A stretch of 64,000 nucleotides of DNA from Paenibacillus glycanilyticus NBRC 16618. GTDB lineage: Bacteria; Bacillota; Bacilli; Paenibacillales; Paenibacillaceae. Below, one piece after another: positions 25,876 to 34,665 of this stretch. Made by a program: the position numbers and the translations under genes. The notes beneath the pieces are model-generated. The model was given only the letters and a program-made list of their open reading frames with translations. It did no database searches and had not been told where the DNA came from. The stretch is taken from assembly GCF_004000805.1 (NCBI RefSeq), contig NZ_BILY01000016.1, positions 62,001-126,000 on the forward strand, given 5' to 3'. Every line of letters begins with the position of its first letter. Position 1 is the first letter of the stretch.

Positions 25876-27374
25876 TAAGCTCTTAATGTCGCATATCTCA
25901 TAATCTGCTCCTGCGTGGCTTCCTCGCGGTCCAACTCGCCCGTGATGCGCCCTTCGCACATCACGATGATGCGGTGGCTCATCCGCAGGATCTCCGGAAG
26001 CTCCGAGGAGATCATAATGATCGATTTGCCCTTGGCGGCCAGATCGTTCAGCAGCTTGTAGATTTCGCTTTTTGCTCCAACATCGATCCCGCGGGTCGGC
26101 TCATCAAAGATCAGAATGTCGCAACCCTGGGTCAGCCATTTGCCGATGACAACCTTCTGCTGATTGCCTCCCGAAAGGAATTTGACCTCCTGATCGATAT
26201 GAGGCGTCTTCACCTTCAGCATCTCGACAATCTGCTCGGCCGCCTTCGCAATCTTGCTCCGGTTCACCCAGCCTATTGCATTCACATATTGCCGGAGCGA
26301 AGCGACCGCCACGTTGGTCTTCACATCCATCTCCACGATGCAGCCGTACCGCTTGCGGTCCTCCGACAAGTATCCGATTCCCGCCTGCACCGCGTCATAG
26401 GGCTGCTTCATTACTACCTTGCGGCCATGCACCGTTATCTCGCCCGAATCGATCGGATCGGCGCCAAAAATCGCTCTCGCCACCTCGGTCCGACCCGCTC
26501 CAATCAGCCCCGCGAAGCCGATGATTTCTCCTTTGCGGAGCTTAAAGCTGATATTGTCGAGTGCTCCCTTGCGGCTTAGCCCCTTCACCTCAAGCACCGT
26601 CTCGCTGTTCTCCGCTATCCGGTTCTGCTTGGTGCTGTCATAAATCTCGCGGCCAACCATCATCGCAATGATCTGCTCGTTTGTAACGGAAGCCGTTGGC
26701 ACTGTATCGATATATCGTCCGTCCCGCATGACGGTAATCCGGTCGGTAATCCGCTTGAGCTCATCCATCCGGTGCGAGATATAGACGATGCCAACTCCGC
26801 TTGCTCTAAGCTGGTTTATAATAACGAACAGATCATCGATCTCCGTATCGCTCAGCGCCGCGGTTGGTTCGTCCATGATGAGCACCTTGGCGTCGTAAGA
26901 CAACGCTTTGGCGATCTCCACCATCTGCTGCTTCGCTACGGTAAGATTGGCGACGGGTTCATCCGGATCCAAATCCATGTTCAGCCGCTCGAACAACCGC
27001 TCGACCTTCCGCCTCAGCTCCCGCTCGTTCAGAAACAGCCGAAGACCACGCCGAGGCTCGCGTCCGATATAGATGTTCTGCGCCACCGTCAGATCGGGGG
27101 CTAGGTTAAGCTCCTGGTGGATGATAGAAATCCCCAAATTCTGCGCGGTTTTCGAATTGGGTATCTCGACTTCCGTTCCGTCGTATACGATGCTTCCCCC
27201 ATCCTTTTGATAAACGCCGGTCAGCACCTTCATCATGGTCGACTTGCCCGCTCCGTTCTCTCCGACCAGCGCATGCACCTCGCCCCGCCTTAACTCTAAG
27301 CGGCAATCCTGCAGGGCTTGAACGCCCGGAAAATACTTATTGATTCCTTCCATGCGAACGAGTATGTCCTTCAT
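25875..27374 (-). CDS. Sugar ABC transporter ATPase, RbsA type (two ATPase domains)
   Basis: A 499-residue double ATPase. The first domain has Walker A GENGAGKST, the signature LTVAKQQMVEIAKAL and Walker B VLIMDEPTAAL. The second has a degenerate Walker A (GLIGAGRTE), signature FLSGGNQQKVVIGKWL and ILIFDEPTRGIDVGAK. This asymmetry is normal for the class. ATG 27374 follows GGAGTG; TTG 27380 is too close to it. It heads the importer operon, behind the terminator of the three-component sensor operon, so it should have its own promoter in the 117-base gap. Confidence 0.94.
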   Translation of the reverse strand: MKDILVRMEGINKYFPGVQALQDCRLELRRGEVHALVGENGAGKSTMMKVLTGVYQKDGGSIVYDGTEVEIPNSKTAQNLGISIIHQELNLAPDLTVAQNIYIGREPRRGLRLFLNERELRRKVERLFERLNMDLDPDEPVANLTVAKQQMVEIAKALSYDAKVLIMDEPTAALSDTEIDDLFVIINQLRASGVGIVYISHRMDELKRITDRITVMRDGRYIDTVPTASVTNEQIIAMMVGREIYDSTKQNRIAENSETVLEVKGLSRKGALDNISFKLRKGEIIGFAGLIGAGRTEVARAIFGADPIDSGEITVHGRKVVMKQPYDAVQAGIGYLSEDRKRYGCIVEMDVKTNVAVASLRQYVNAIGWVNRSKIAKAAEQIVEMLKVKTPHIDQEVKFLSGGNQQKVVIGKWLTQGCDILIFDEPTRGIDVGAKSEIYKLLNDLAAKGKSIIMISSELPEILRMSHRIIVMCEGRITGELDREEATQEQIMRYATLRA

Positions 27375-27486
27375 GCCCAATCACTCCATCCCGATGTAAC
27401 TAAGCTCATTCTAAAGCGCTTTCGCTTTTGCCAGAATGGAATAATGTATTTGAATAGTTGAAAAAAATCTGTTCTGTTCCTATTGA

Positions 27487-27527
27487 AAAAAGAAAAGCTA
27501 CTCTCCCACAAAGGGGAAGAGCAGCTT
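27487..27527 (-). terminator. Terminator of the three-component sensor operon
   Basis: Stem around AGCTACTCTCC / GGAAGAGCAGCT overlapping the stop codon (27498-27500), followed on the minus strand by TTTTCTTTTTTC. It insulates the sensor operon from the importer. Confidence 0.8.
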
Positions 27528-28496
27528 CTGATTTTGTTCCGTATACATATTGTCTTTGTTGATAATGACCGATTCCGTATCGATCAGCTTCGGCACCTTC
27601 TTGCCCCGCACCGCTTCAATGGCCGTCTTTACGCTGAGGTAGCCCATATTGTAAGGCTTCTGGACAATGGTCGCCTGTAGCACGCCGCTTTCAATCAGCT
27701 TTACTTCATCTACCGAGCTGTCGAAGCCGACAAGCTTCACTTTCCCGCTTAGCCCAAGCTCTTCTATGGCCCGTCCGGCGCCAACGGTAGAAGGCTCATT
27801 TAGCCCAACAATCCCTTCAATGCCGGGATCTTTGGCGAGAAGCTCTTTGGTCAGCTCATAGGCCTTCTCGAGCCGCCCTTCGCTATAGAGCGTACTTGCC
27901 ACCGCAATGTGCGAGTGTCCGTCCAGCCACTGCCGCACGCCTTTTTCCCGTTCAAGCTGTGACGAGGTTCCGTAAACGTAACTCATTATGGCGATTTTCG
28001 AGGAAGCGGATTCCGGCAGCAGCTTGGCCATCTCTTCTCCGGCCTTCTCCCCGGCCGCAATATTATCCGTTGCGATAAAACTGAGCGCATCGTCGCTGTT
28101 AATGCGGGAATCCACCGTAATAAGCTTGATACCTGCCTTAACGATCTGCTGGGCGACAGGAACGAGCCGGTTATAATCGGTGGCGGCCATCACGATCGCA
28201 TCCGGCTTCTGCCGGATGGCCTGCTCCAGCTGCTCCATCTGGATATCGATCTCCGTCTCGGACGGAGGTCCAATCACCGTGACATTGGCGCCGAATTCAT
28301 TCGCCGCGTCCTCAACTCCGGTGATGAGCACCTTCCAGAAATCAATCGCCGAGCTTTTTGCTTTTACCGTAACGATGATGTCGACGGGCTTCTCCGTACG
28401 CTGGCTTGCCGCCCATTTATAGATGCCAACGACAGCAATCACGATAAGAACCGCGGTAATGGCGATAGATGCGGATTTGCGTCTATACTCGCTCAT
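27498..28496 (-). CDS. Membrane-anchored sugar-binding protein, sensor partner (XylFII-like)
   Basis: A 332-residue RbsB-fold protein whose N-terminus is a single hydrophobic helix (SIAITAVLIVIAVVGIYKWA, residues 10-29) with no lipobox and no cleavage site, so it should stay anchored as an uncleaved signal anchor. The binding domain is complete: SSAIDFWKVLITGVEDAA, VDSRINSDDALSFIATDN, VGLNEPSTVGAG, VGFDSSVDEV. Its start overlaps the kinase stop by 4 bases. This order, anchored binding protein next to a LytS-type kinase and a YesN-type regulator, is that of the XylFII-LytS-YesN three-component systems of clostridia. It probably reports sugar to the kinase rather than importing it. Confidence 0.85.
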   Translation of the reverse strand: MSEYRRKSASIAITAVLIVIAVVGIYKWAASQRTEKPVDIIVTVKAKSSAIDFWKVLITGVEDAANEFGANVTVIGPPSETEIDIQMEQLEQAIRQKPDAIVMAATDYNRLVPVAQQIVKAGIKLITVDSRINSDDALSFIATDNIAAGEKAGEEMAKLLPESASSKIAIMSYVYGTSSQLEREKGVRQWLDGHSHIAVASTLYSEGRLEKAYELTKELLAKDPGIEGIVGLNEPSTVGAGRAIEELGLSGKVKLVGFDSSVDEVKLIESGVLQATIVQKPYNMGYLSVKTAIEAVRGKKVPKLIDTESVIINKDNMYTEQNQKLLFPFVGE

Positions 28497-30283
28497 GCGC
28501 CAACACCTCCAGCCAATTCATCGCCTTCAATGGCGGCAATCCGTACCGTTACGGTCGTCCCTTCATCCGGTACGCTTCTGTACGTCAGGCCGTAATCCTT
28601 CCCGAAATAAAGCTGGATTCGCTCATGGACATTCACCACGCCAACGCCTTTGCTTTCCCGGTCGTTTCTCCTTGGCTCCAGAATGGTACGGAGCGCCTCC
28701 GCCTCCATCCCAACGCCGTTATCGCTCACTTCCAGCCATATATAACCGTCTCGCTTGCCGCCGGTTACCTGAATCGTCCCCGTCCCGATTCTGTTCTTGA
28801 TGCCGTGGTAGATCGCATTCTCAAGCAGCGGCTGGAGCAGTACCTTCAGCGTGCGGTACCCGTAAATATCCGGATCCACGTCGATATGGAAATCCAGCTT
28901 GTCCTTGTACCGGATTTTCTGAATCGTCAGGTAGTTGGCAACATGTTCAATCTCCGTACGGATCGGGACCAGCTCCTGTCCTCTGCTGATGGAGGAGCGG
29001 AACAGCCGCGCCAGCGCGGAGGTCATCAGAACAACCTCGTCCGTCTTTTTCCCCTCGGCCATCCATATAATCGAATCCAGCGTATTGTACAAAAAATGCG
29101 GGTTAATCTGCGCCTGCAGCGCCGTCAGCTCGCTCTTCCGCTTAATCTCCTGCTCCCGGACGACCTGGCTCATCAGCTCCTCGATCTTGACGACCATCAG
29201 GTTAAACGTGCGGGCTAGAGAAGCAATTTCCCTTGGATTGCCGATAGGCACACGGATGTTGAAGATCCCCTTCTCCACCTTCTTCATATGCTCCTGCAGC
29301 TGCTTGATCGGACGGGACAGATTACGAGAAATGAAGACGGCAAGCAATAGGCCTACGATCAGGCAAAAGACTCCCGCGGCTACCATCGACAGCTGCATTT
29401 CGCGTTTGTTGCCGATTAATTCGTTGACGTAGGACACGCCAACGATTTTCCAGCCGAAGCCGGTATCCTGAATCGTATAGATCCGGCTTGTCTTCCCTTC
29501 CTCGGTCGTAAAGCTGCCGCTGCCCTTCGCCAGCACCTGGTCGATTTTCTCCGACTTCAGATTGCTGTAGATCAACTGCTGCTGCGGATGGTAGACGATA
29601 TTGCCGCTCTCATCCACGATAAATACATACCCGCGTTTGCTTAAGTCAATGTTGTTCAGCGTGTCGTTGATGACGCTGAAGTTCAAGTCGACAAGCAGCA
29701 CGCCGCGCGGCTCCGTCTGATCCTTGCTCCACAGCTCCCGGCTGAGCGATACGACCCAGTCGTATTCATCCTTGAACATATGCTGGACATGGGAGGAAGA
29801 CACGACGATGCGGCCCGATGCTTCCTGCGCGCTTGTGTACCAGGGCTGCTCCGCCAGCCTGATGCTTGGATTCAGCTCGACATGCTCGCGGTCCGAGACG
29901 AATCGGCCGTTGTAGCCAATCACGTTAATCGAAGCGATATCTTTGCGAGAAGCCATAATGGAATGAAAAGACGCGGAGATCCGCTGCTCGCGCGCCAGCT
30001 CCTCCGAGCTTGTCCCGTTATTTCCCTCTTCGCTTACAAGCTCGCGGACATCCTCGTTGCTGAGCGCGAGCATCGATATATTTTCCATGCTGGTAATGTA
30101 GGTCTGGATGTTGGCATTTACCTGGCGGATCAGCTCCGCCGTATAGTCCTGGGCCGTCTCGCGGACGGACGAGGCCGACAGCTGGTAAGAGATGACGCCA
30201 AGCAGGATGGCCGTAAGAAGAATGAGACAAGCGGAGGCGGCGGCGATATTCGTCTGAATGCTTTTGAATTTAAATAATTCCAT
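28493..30283 (-). CDS. Sensor histidine kinase, LytS/YesM type, with HAMP
   Basis: A 596-residue kinase: helix 1 (IAAASACLILLTAILLGVISYQ trimmed to its core, residues about 13-34), an extracytoplasmic region of about 250 residues with a Cache-like look (VRETAQDYTAELIRQVN; EQPWYTSAQEASGRIVVSS), helix 2 (about 290-310), HAMP (LSRPIKQLQEHMKKVEKG), and the His-kinase core with QINPHFLYNTLDSIIW, LLQPLLENAIYHGIKNR and VSDNGVGM. It lies 9 bases after the regulator gene and overlaps the anchored binding protein gene. With its own sensor domain it may read the binding protein, a second ligand, or both. Confidence 0.93.
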   Translation of the reverse strand: MELFKFKSIQTNIAAASACLILLTAILLGVISYQLSASSVRETAQDYTAELIRQVNANIQTYITSMENISMLALSNEDVRELVSEEGNNGTSSEELAREQRISASFHSIMASRKDIASINVIGYNGRFVSDREHVELNPSIRLAEQPWYTSAQEASGRIVVSSSHVQHMFKDEYDWVVSLSRELWSKDQTEPRGVLLVDLNFSVINDTLNNIDLSKRGYVFIVDESGNIVYHPQQQLIYSNLKSEKIDQVLAKGSGSFTTEEGKTSRIYTIQDTGFGWKIVGVSYVNELIGNKREMQLSMVAAGVFCLIVGLLLAVFISRNLSRPIKQLQEHMKKVEKGIFNIRVPIGNPREIASLARTFNLMVVKIEELMSQVVREQEIKRKSELTALQAQINPHFLYNTLDSIIWMAEGKKTDEVVLMTSALARLFRSSISRGQELVPIRTEIEHVANYLTIQKIRYKDKLDFHIDVDPDIYGYRTLKVLLQPLLENAIYHGIKNRIGTGTIQVTGGKRDGYIWLEVSDNGVGMEAEALRTILEPRRNDRESKGVGVVNVHERIQLYFGKDYGLTYRSVPDEGTTVTVRIAAIEGDELAGGVGA

Positions 30284-30292
30284 AAGCGCGCC

Positions 30293-31909
30293 TCATGCCT
30301 GTTCCGCCGCCGTCCGATGACGGTAATCCGTTGGGGACTCCCCCGTGTGCTTCTTGAACAGAACGCTGAAATACTGCGCATCGCTATAGCCGGTTCTGGC
30401 GGCAATCTCGTAAGTCCGGAGACCGGTAAATTTCAGCAGCTCCTTCGCTTTATCCATTCGGACCGCAGTCAGGTATTCGATAAAGGTTCTGCCGGTATGG
30501 GCTTTAAAAGCCGCGCTGAAATAGCTGACGCTCATATGAACCTGCTTGCAGACGCCTTTCACCGATAGATTCTCGTCCTCGTAATTCGTTTCCAGATAAG
30601 CGATCGCTTCCGCAATCTGTAACCGGCACTGGTCATGGCGAGTTGCCGTTACGCTGTGAACGGCTTGCCGGCAGGCCGTCTTCAGCCATTCCCCGATCTC
30701 TTCCATTGTCCTGAACCGGTAGATTTCGGTCATCGGATTAATGCCTTCTCCGAACACTTCGGACTCCTTGCAGCCGATATCGCCAAGTGACTGCATGACG
30801 GCAAGAATCGTTTTTTGAATACGCAAATAACAGTGATCGATACTGGTCAGTTCTGCCTTGTTATATCGGATCAGCGCTTCGATAGCCCGCTCTACTTCAT
30901 CCGCCGTGCCCGTCTTGATTCCCGCTATTAATTCGCGGTCGAACTCGGCCGGATGCCCGGCCGGCGAGCTTCTGCGCTTCTCCATGTCCAGTATGCTGAT
31001 AACGCTGTTGTCGCCAAGCACAAGCCGGTAATCCAATGCCGCAGCCGCAGCCTTGCAGGTCTCTCTGATTCTCGTACAGCTATGAACGGTCATCCCGATT
31101 CCGACCGAAACGGTCAGCTTCAGGAATTGGACCGCCGATTGACGGATACGCTCAGCCAGCTCCTGCGCCTTCTCTTGCAGCAGCTCCTCGCGATCCCCGC
31201 CAAGGACGGCCATCACCCGTTCCTCTCTGCTGCGGAAAACAACGGCCCCCGGTTCCGCGCTAATAATCTCCTGCGCGATATTGTATATGGCAAACCTAAG
31301 CAGCTCCCGGTCCGTATCCGCGCCGCCCTGCTCTTCCAGCCGGTCCGTGTCGATTGCCAGCGCCAGATAGCAAGGTCCCGTCAATTGAATCTGGAAATAG
31401 TGCAGACGCGACGCAATCTCCTTCTCGCTTAAGGCCATCGTCGACATCCGCTCGAGGAAACGTTCCTTGAGGAGCGGCATGCTCTCATGCAGCTGGCTTT
31501 GCAGCCGGGCCAGATCCTCCCGCTCTCTCTTCTCCTCGTCCAGCTCCAGCCGGAGCTTATGCAGCATCGCCGAGAACTCGGCAGCCGTTACCGGCTTCAG
31601 AATGAAATCCTTTACCTTCAGCTTCAGCGCCTGCTGCGCGTATTCGAAATCGTCGTATCCGGTCAGGATCACGACCTTTGTCTCCGGATACCGTTCCATG
31701 ACTTCGCGGGACAAGGCCAGCCCGTCCATAAACGGCATGTTAATATCCGTCAGCACGATATGCGGCCGCAGCCGTTCGATGTCCTCCAGCGCCTGCACGC
31801 CATTCTCGCAATCCGCCACGCACCGAAAACCAAGCTCCTCCCACGGTATGCGCTCCCTGATGCCTTCCCTTACGACCGCTTCATCGTCAACCAGCAATAT
31901 CGTATACAA
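30293..31909 (-). CDS. Response regulator, YesN type, of the three-component sensor
   Basis: A 538-residue regulator. The receiver is complete: LLVDDEAVV, phosphoacceptor in VLTDINMPFMDG, VILTGYDDFEYA, FILKPV. A coiled stretch (RLELDEEKREREDLARLQSQ), a long middle region, and a C-terminal AraC HTH pair (VKGVCKQVHMSVSYFSAAF; IAARTGYSDAQYFSVLFKKH) follow. First gene of the operon. A good promoter (31957-31986) lies just upstream. The probable target is the ribose-type importer operon that begins 3 kb downstream. Confidence 0.93.
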   Translation of the reverse strand: MYTILLVDDEAVVREGIRERIPWEELGFRCVADCENGVQALEDIERLRPHIVLTDINMPFMDGLALSREVMERYPETKVVILTGYDDFEYAQQALKLKVKDFILKPVTAAEFSAMLHKLRLELDEEKREREDLARLQSQLHESMPLLKERFLERMSTMALSEKEIASRLHYFQIQLTGPCYLALAIDTDRLEEQGGADTDRELLRFAIYNIAQEIISAEPGAVVFRSREERVMAVLGGDREELLQEKAQELAERIRQSAVQFLKLTVSVGIGMTVHSCTRIRETCKAAAAALDYRLVLGDNSVISILDMEKRRSSPAGHPAEFDRELIAGIKTGTADEVERAIEALIRYNKAELTSIDHCYLRIQKTILAVMQSLGDIGCKESEVFGEGINPMTEIYRFRTMEEIGEWLKTACRQAVHSVTATRHDQCRLQIAEAIAYLETNYEDENLSVKGVCKQVHMSVSYFSAAFKAHTGRTFIEYLTAVRMDKAKELLKFTGLRTYEIAARTGYSDAQYFSVLFKKHTGESPTDYRHRTAAEQA

Positions 31910-31956
31910 GGACGTTCCCCCTACTGCCTATCAGGATTGGAATTGTATGCGCTTTT

Positions 31957-31986
31957 ATTATAGTCAGCGAAATAGATTTCCGGCAA
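31957..31986 (-). promoter_or_regulatory. SigA-type promoter of the three-component sensor operon
   Basis: Minus strand: TTGCCG (31981-31986), 18-base spacer, TATAAT (31957-31962), 48 bases before the regulator start. Confidence 0.65.
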
Positions 31987-32002
31987 CGAGGAAAAAGAAC
32001 AG

Positions 32003-32028
32003 CGCAAAAAACCTCACTGTCCGTGAGG
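32003..32028 (-). terminator. Terminator of the paaX-type gene
   Basis: Stem CCTCAC / GTGAGG with a 5-base loop, followed on the minus strand by six T residues. Confidence 0.8.
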
Positions 32029-32055
32029 CTCCTCCTTGCTCATGCGGCATCTCCT

Positions 32056-32877
32056 CTAGCGTCCGAGGAAATGCTCCACAAAGGCGCGGTAAGGCGATTG
32101 CTCGGGTATCGCTTGCGCGATTTGGCGCAGGCTTGCCTGAAACTGCTGCATTTGCCTCTTTCCTGTCCAATCGTCCGGAAGCAGCGGATCCGGAAGCATA
32201 GGATCGCGTAAGCCAAGCTCCGCAATGATCTCGCCAAGTTCGAGAAAAAGGACAAATAATTGCAGTCCGTCCTCATCTCCCGTATGCTCAAGCAACGCCA
32301 AAGCAGGTACCAGGTGCTCTTGTAACCATCGGTCTTTATCTCGATACAACGCCTGCAGCTCCTCAAGCGGCCATAGACGGAAGGAGTGCTCCGGCGTGAT
32401 GTCATTATGTACAATCCTTGTACTCGTCACCGTTATATATCCGGCAACCTCGCACTGCCGGCCTAGCCGGATGACCTCATCCCTGTAATCCCATGGCGAG
32501 ACATAGACGCTTTTATAAAGCGAACCAAACCCCAGCTGTAACAGCTCCGATCGGAAGCTATCCCTTCTGCGTCGTTCCGACTCCGGAATCTCGAACATAA
32601 CCATGCACCATTGCCCGTCCCATTCCTTTTCGTACAAACCGGGTTTAGCGTTAATGATCCGGATGAATTCCTCGCCAAGAGGCGTTGCCTTATATCGGGA
32701 ACGTTCCGCCGATTCGGCATAACCTTCCTTCTTCAGCCTGGAAAGAGCGTTGCGCACAATCTGATGGGAGATGCCCCGCGCTTCATACACCTCGATAAGC
32801 CTGCCGACGGCTGCGCCCGATCCGGCTCCGTCCCCGCTGGTCAGGAGATACAGCAACTGTTTCTCTATCGATAACAA
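32056..32877 (-). CDS. PaaX-family transcriptional regulator
   Basis: A 273-residue regulator. The N-terminal winged helix reads IEKQLLYLLTSGD ... ISHQIVRNALSRLKKEGYAESAERSRYKATPLGEEFI, followed by the PaaX central domain (WDGQWCMVMFEIPESERRRRD ... LGFGSLYKSVYVSPWDYRDEV) and C-terminal domain (LFLELGEIIAELGLRDPMLPDPLLPDDWTG split here). In Proteobacteria PaaX senses phenylacetyl-CoA; no phenylacetate genes are here, so the ligand is open. TTG 32877 follows GGAG by 10 bases and gives the usual start; a TTG at 32910 and a GTG at 32886 are alternatives. A palindromic operator candidate separates it from the divergent hydrolase gene. Confidence 0.85.
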   Translation of the reverse strand: MLSIEKQLLYLLTSGDGAGSGAAVGRLIEVYEARGISHQIVRNALSRLKKEGYAESAERSRYKATPLGEEFIRIINAKPGLYEKEWDGQWCMVMFEIPESERRRRDSFRSELLQLGFGSLYKSVYVSPWDYRDEVIRLGRQCEVAGYITVTSTRIVHNDITPEHSFRLWPLEELQALYRDKDRWLQEHLVPALALLEHTGDEDGLQLFVLFLELGEIIAELGLRDPMLPDPLLPDDWTGKRQMQQFQASLRQIAQAIPEQSPYRAFVEHFLGR

Positions 32878-32916
32878 AGGCTCCACGGCTCCTTTGACAA
32901 AAATAAACAAAAAAAG

Positions 32917-32947
32917 ATTGACATTTATTCACTGTCAATAATATAAC
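32917..32947 (+). promoter_or_regulatory. Promoter with overlapping palindrome between paaX and the UPF0173 gene
   Basis: ATTGACA, 9 bases, TGTCAAT (32917-32939) is a perfect inverted repeat. Its left half doubles as the -35 TTGACA of a rightward promoter with 18-base spacer and TATAAC (32942-32947). A repressor bound here would block the UPF0173-AEC pair, and the site lies just upstream of paaX as well. Confidence 0.65.
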
Positions 32948-33010
32948 ATAAATACAAACGCTCGTATATAAATTGGTTATAAAATTCATTTTGAAAGCGA
33001 GGCCTCACTT

Positions 33011-33709
33011 ATGCGCATTGTTTATCACGGACATTCCTGCATCCAAGTGACCCATGATGCCGTTTCCGTCATCATCGACCCTTTTTTGACCGGCAATCCG
33101 CTCGCCGTCTCCAAGAGTCTGGAACAGATTAAGACGCAGTACATCCTGCTGACCCACGGTCATTCCGATCATATCACCGATGCCATTCCGCTGGCAAAAC
33201 AAAACCATGCCCCGATTATTGCCGTTGAAGAGCTGGCCATCCATCTGGGAAGGCATGGCGTTCAGGTCGAGCCCATGCATGTCGGCGGAGCTTGGGACTT
33301 TCCGTTTGGGCGCGTCAGTCTGACGCAAGCCCTTCATACCTCATCCGCCTTATCCGAGGAGGGCCAGATTGTCTATACCGGATCACCGGTCGGGATTATT
33401 CTCGAGATAGACGGGTTTACCCTCTATCATGCGGGAGATACCGGATTGTTTGGCGATATGCGTCTGATTGGGGAACGTTTCGATATCGACATTGCCTTCC
33501 TGCCGATTGGCGGACGTTTTACGATGGGGCCGGAAGACGCCGCAATTGCCGCGTCTTGGATTAAAGCGCGCCGCGTCATTCCCATTCATTACGATACATT
33601 CCCTATCATAAAGCAGGATGCCTCTCTTTTCGTTCAGATGCTTCTGCAGCAAGGGCTTGCCGGTCAAGTACTTGCGCCAGGCGAACAAATGGTTATTCAC
33701 TCAAGCTAA
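33011..33709 (+). CDS. UPF0173 metal-dependent hydrolase (metallo-beta-lactamase fold)
   Basis: A 232-residue protein of normal length for the UPF0173/UlaG-like group. Metal ligands: HGHSCIQV at the start, the signature LTHGHSDHITD (residues about 50-60), YHAGDTGLFGDM and PIHYDTFP near the end. Substrates of the group are mostly unknown; some act as lactonases or phosphodiesterases. It is followed after 18 bases by an AEC carrier gene, and both would be controlled by the divergent PaaX-type regulator, suggesting joint handling of an organic acid or lactone. That link is inference. Confidence 0.9.
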   Translation: MRIVYHGHSCIQVTHDAVSVIIDPFLTGNPLAVSKSLEQIKTQYILLTHGHSDHITDAIPLAKQNHAPIIAVEELAIHLGRHGVQVEPMHVGGAWDFPFGRVSLTQALHTSSALSEEGQIVYTGSPVGIILEIDGFTLYHAGDTGLFGDMRLIGERFDIDIAFLPIGGRFTMGPEDAAIAASWIKARRVIPIHYDTFPIIKQDASLFVQMLLQQGLAGQVLAPGEQMVIHSS

Positions 33710-33727
33710 TCAAAGGAGTTGCTCTCA

Positions 33728-34654
33728 TTGAGTATATGGCATACTTTCCTCTACATTATCGTTCCGATCCTAATTCCGCTCGCAATCGGAGCACTGCTCC
33801 ATCGCAAGTTCAAGTTCGAGCTTGGCGGTTTCTCCAAGATGCTCATGTATTACTACATTCCCGCCCTTGCTTTCGTAAAAGTGTATCAAGCCGAGCTGTC
33901 CGCTTCTTTGGTCGCTACCATCTTCGTTTTCCTCGCTGCACAGTTCATCCTGATTGTCCTGCTCGGTCATGGCGTCAGCCGGATGCTTCGCCACCCAAAG
34001 CCGCTTGCCGCCAGCTTCTCGAACAGCATCGCCTTAACGAATAACGGCAATATCGGTATCCCGGTTAATGCCATGGCGTTCAAGCACGATCCGTTTGCAA
34101 TGTCCATTCAGATGATGGTCGTAACCTTTGAGCTGTTCGCAACCTTCACCTTTGGCCTGCTGAATGCCAGCAGGGCGGCAAGCGGGCTAAAAAAATCGCT
34201 GCTGCAATTTGTTAAAATGCCCGTCCTGTATGCCATTATCGCCGGAACACTGCTGCGGCTCGCCCATATTGACATGCCGGAGCCGCTTCTGACGCCTTTA
34301 TCGACCATTGCCGACGGTATGCTCAGCTTCGCATTGCTCACGATTGGCGCACAGATGGCTTCCACGATGCTGTCACTCCATACAATTACCGTCTTATGGA
34401 GCAGTCTCCTCCGCCTTGCGGCAGCTCCATTTATAGCCTGGCTGCTTCTTGAACTCATGCATGTACAAGGCATTACGGCTCAGGCGCTCTTCATCGCAAG
34501 CGCAATTCCGACAAGCCGCAACAGTGCCGCGCTTGCCCTTGAGTACAACAATGAGCCTGGTTTTGCCGCCCAGGCCGTGCTGTTCTCCACCCTGCTCAGC
34601 AGCGTGACGCTAACGATCATCATCCAGCTGTCAGGTACGCTTTTTCCGGCATAA
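33728..34654 (+). CDS. AEC-family (auxin efflux carrier) transporter
   Basis: A 308-residue membrane protein with about ten helices. Family features: FLYIIVPILIPLAIGALL at the start, KMLMYYYIPALAFVKV, NSIALTNNGNIGIPVNAMAF (the conserved NxGNxGxP region), and a C-terminal half with IASAIPTSRNSAALALEYNNE. Members export or import organic acids such as malate or malonate. TTG 33728 has AAAGGAG 10 bases before it; TTG 33719 is too close. It is co-transcribed with the UPF0173 gene. Confidence 0.88.
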   Translation: MSIWHTFLYIIVPILIPLAIGALLHRKFKFELGGFSKMLMYYYIPALAFVKVYQAELSASLVATIFVFLAAQFILIVLLGHGVSRMLRHPKPLAASFSNSIALTNNGNIGIPVNAMAFKHDPFAMSIQMMVVTFELFATFTFGLLNASRAASGLKKSLLQFVKMPVLYAIIAGTLLRLAHIDMPEPLLTPLSTIADGMLSFALLTIGAQMASTMLSLHTITVLWSSLLRLAAAPFIAWLLLELMHVQGITAQALFIASAIPTSRNSAALALEYNNEPGFAAQAVLFSTLLSSVTLTIIIQLSGTLFPA

Positions 34655-34665
34655 CCATACTAATC

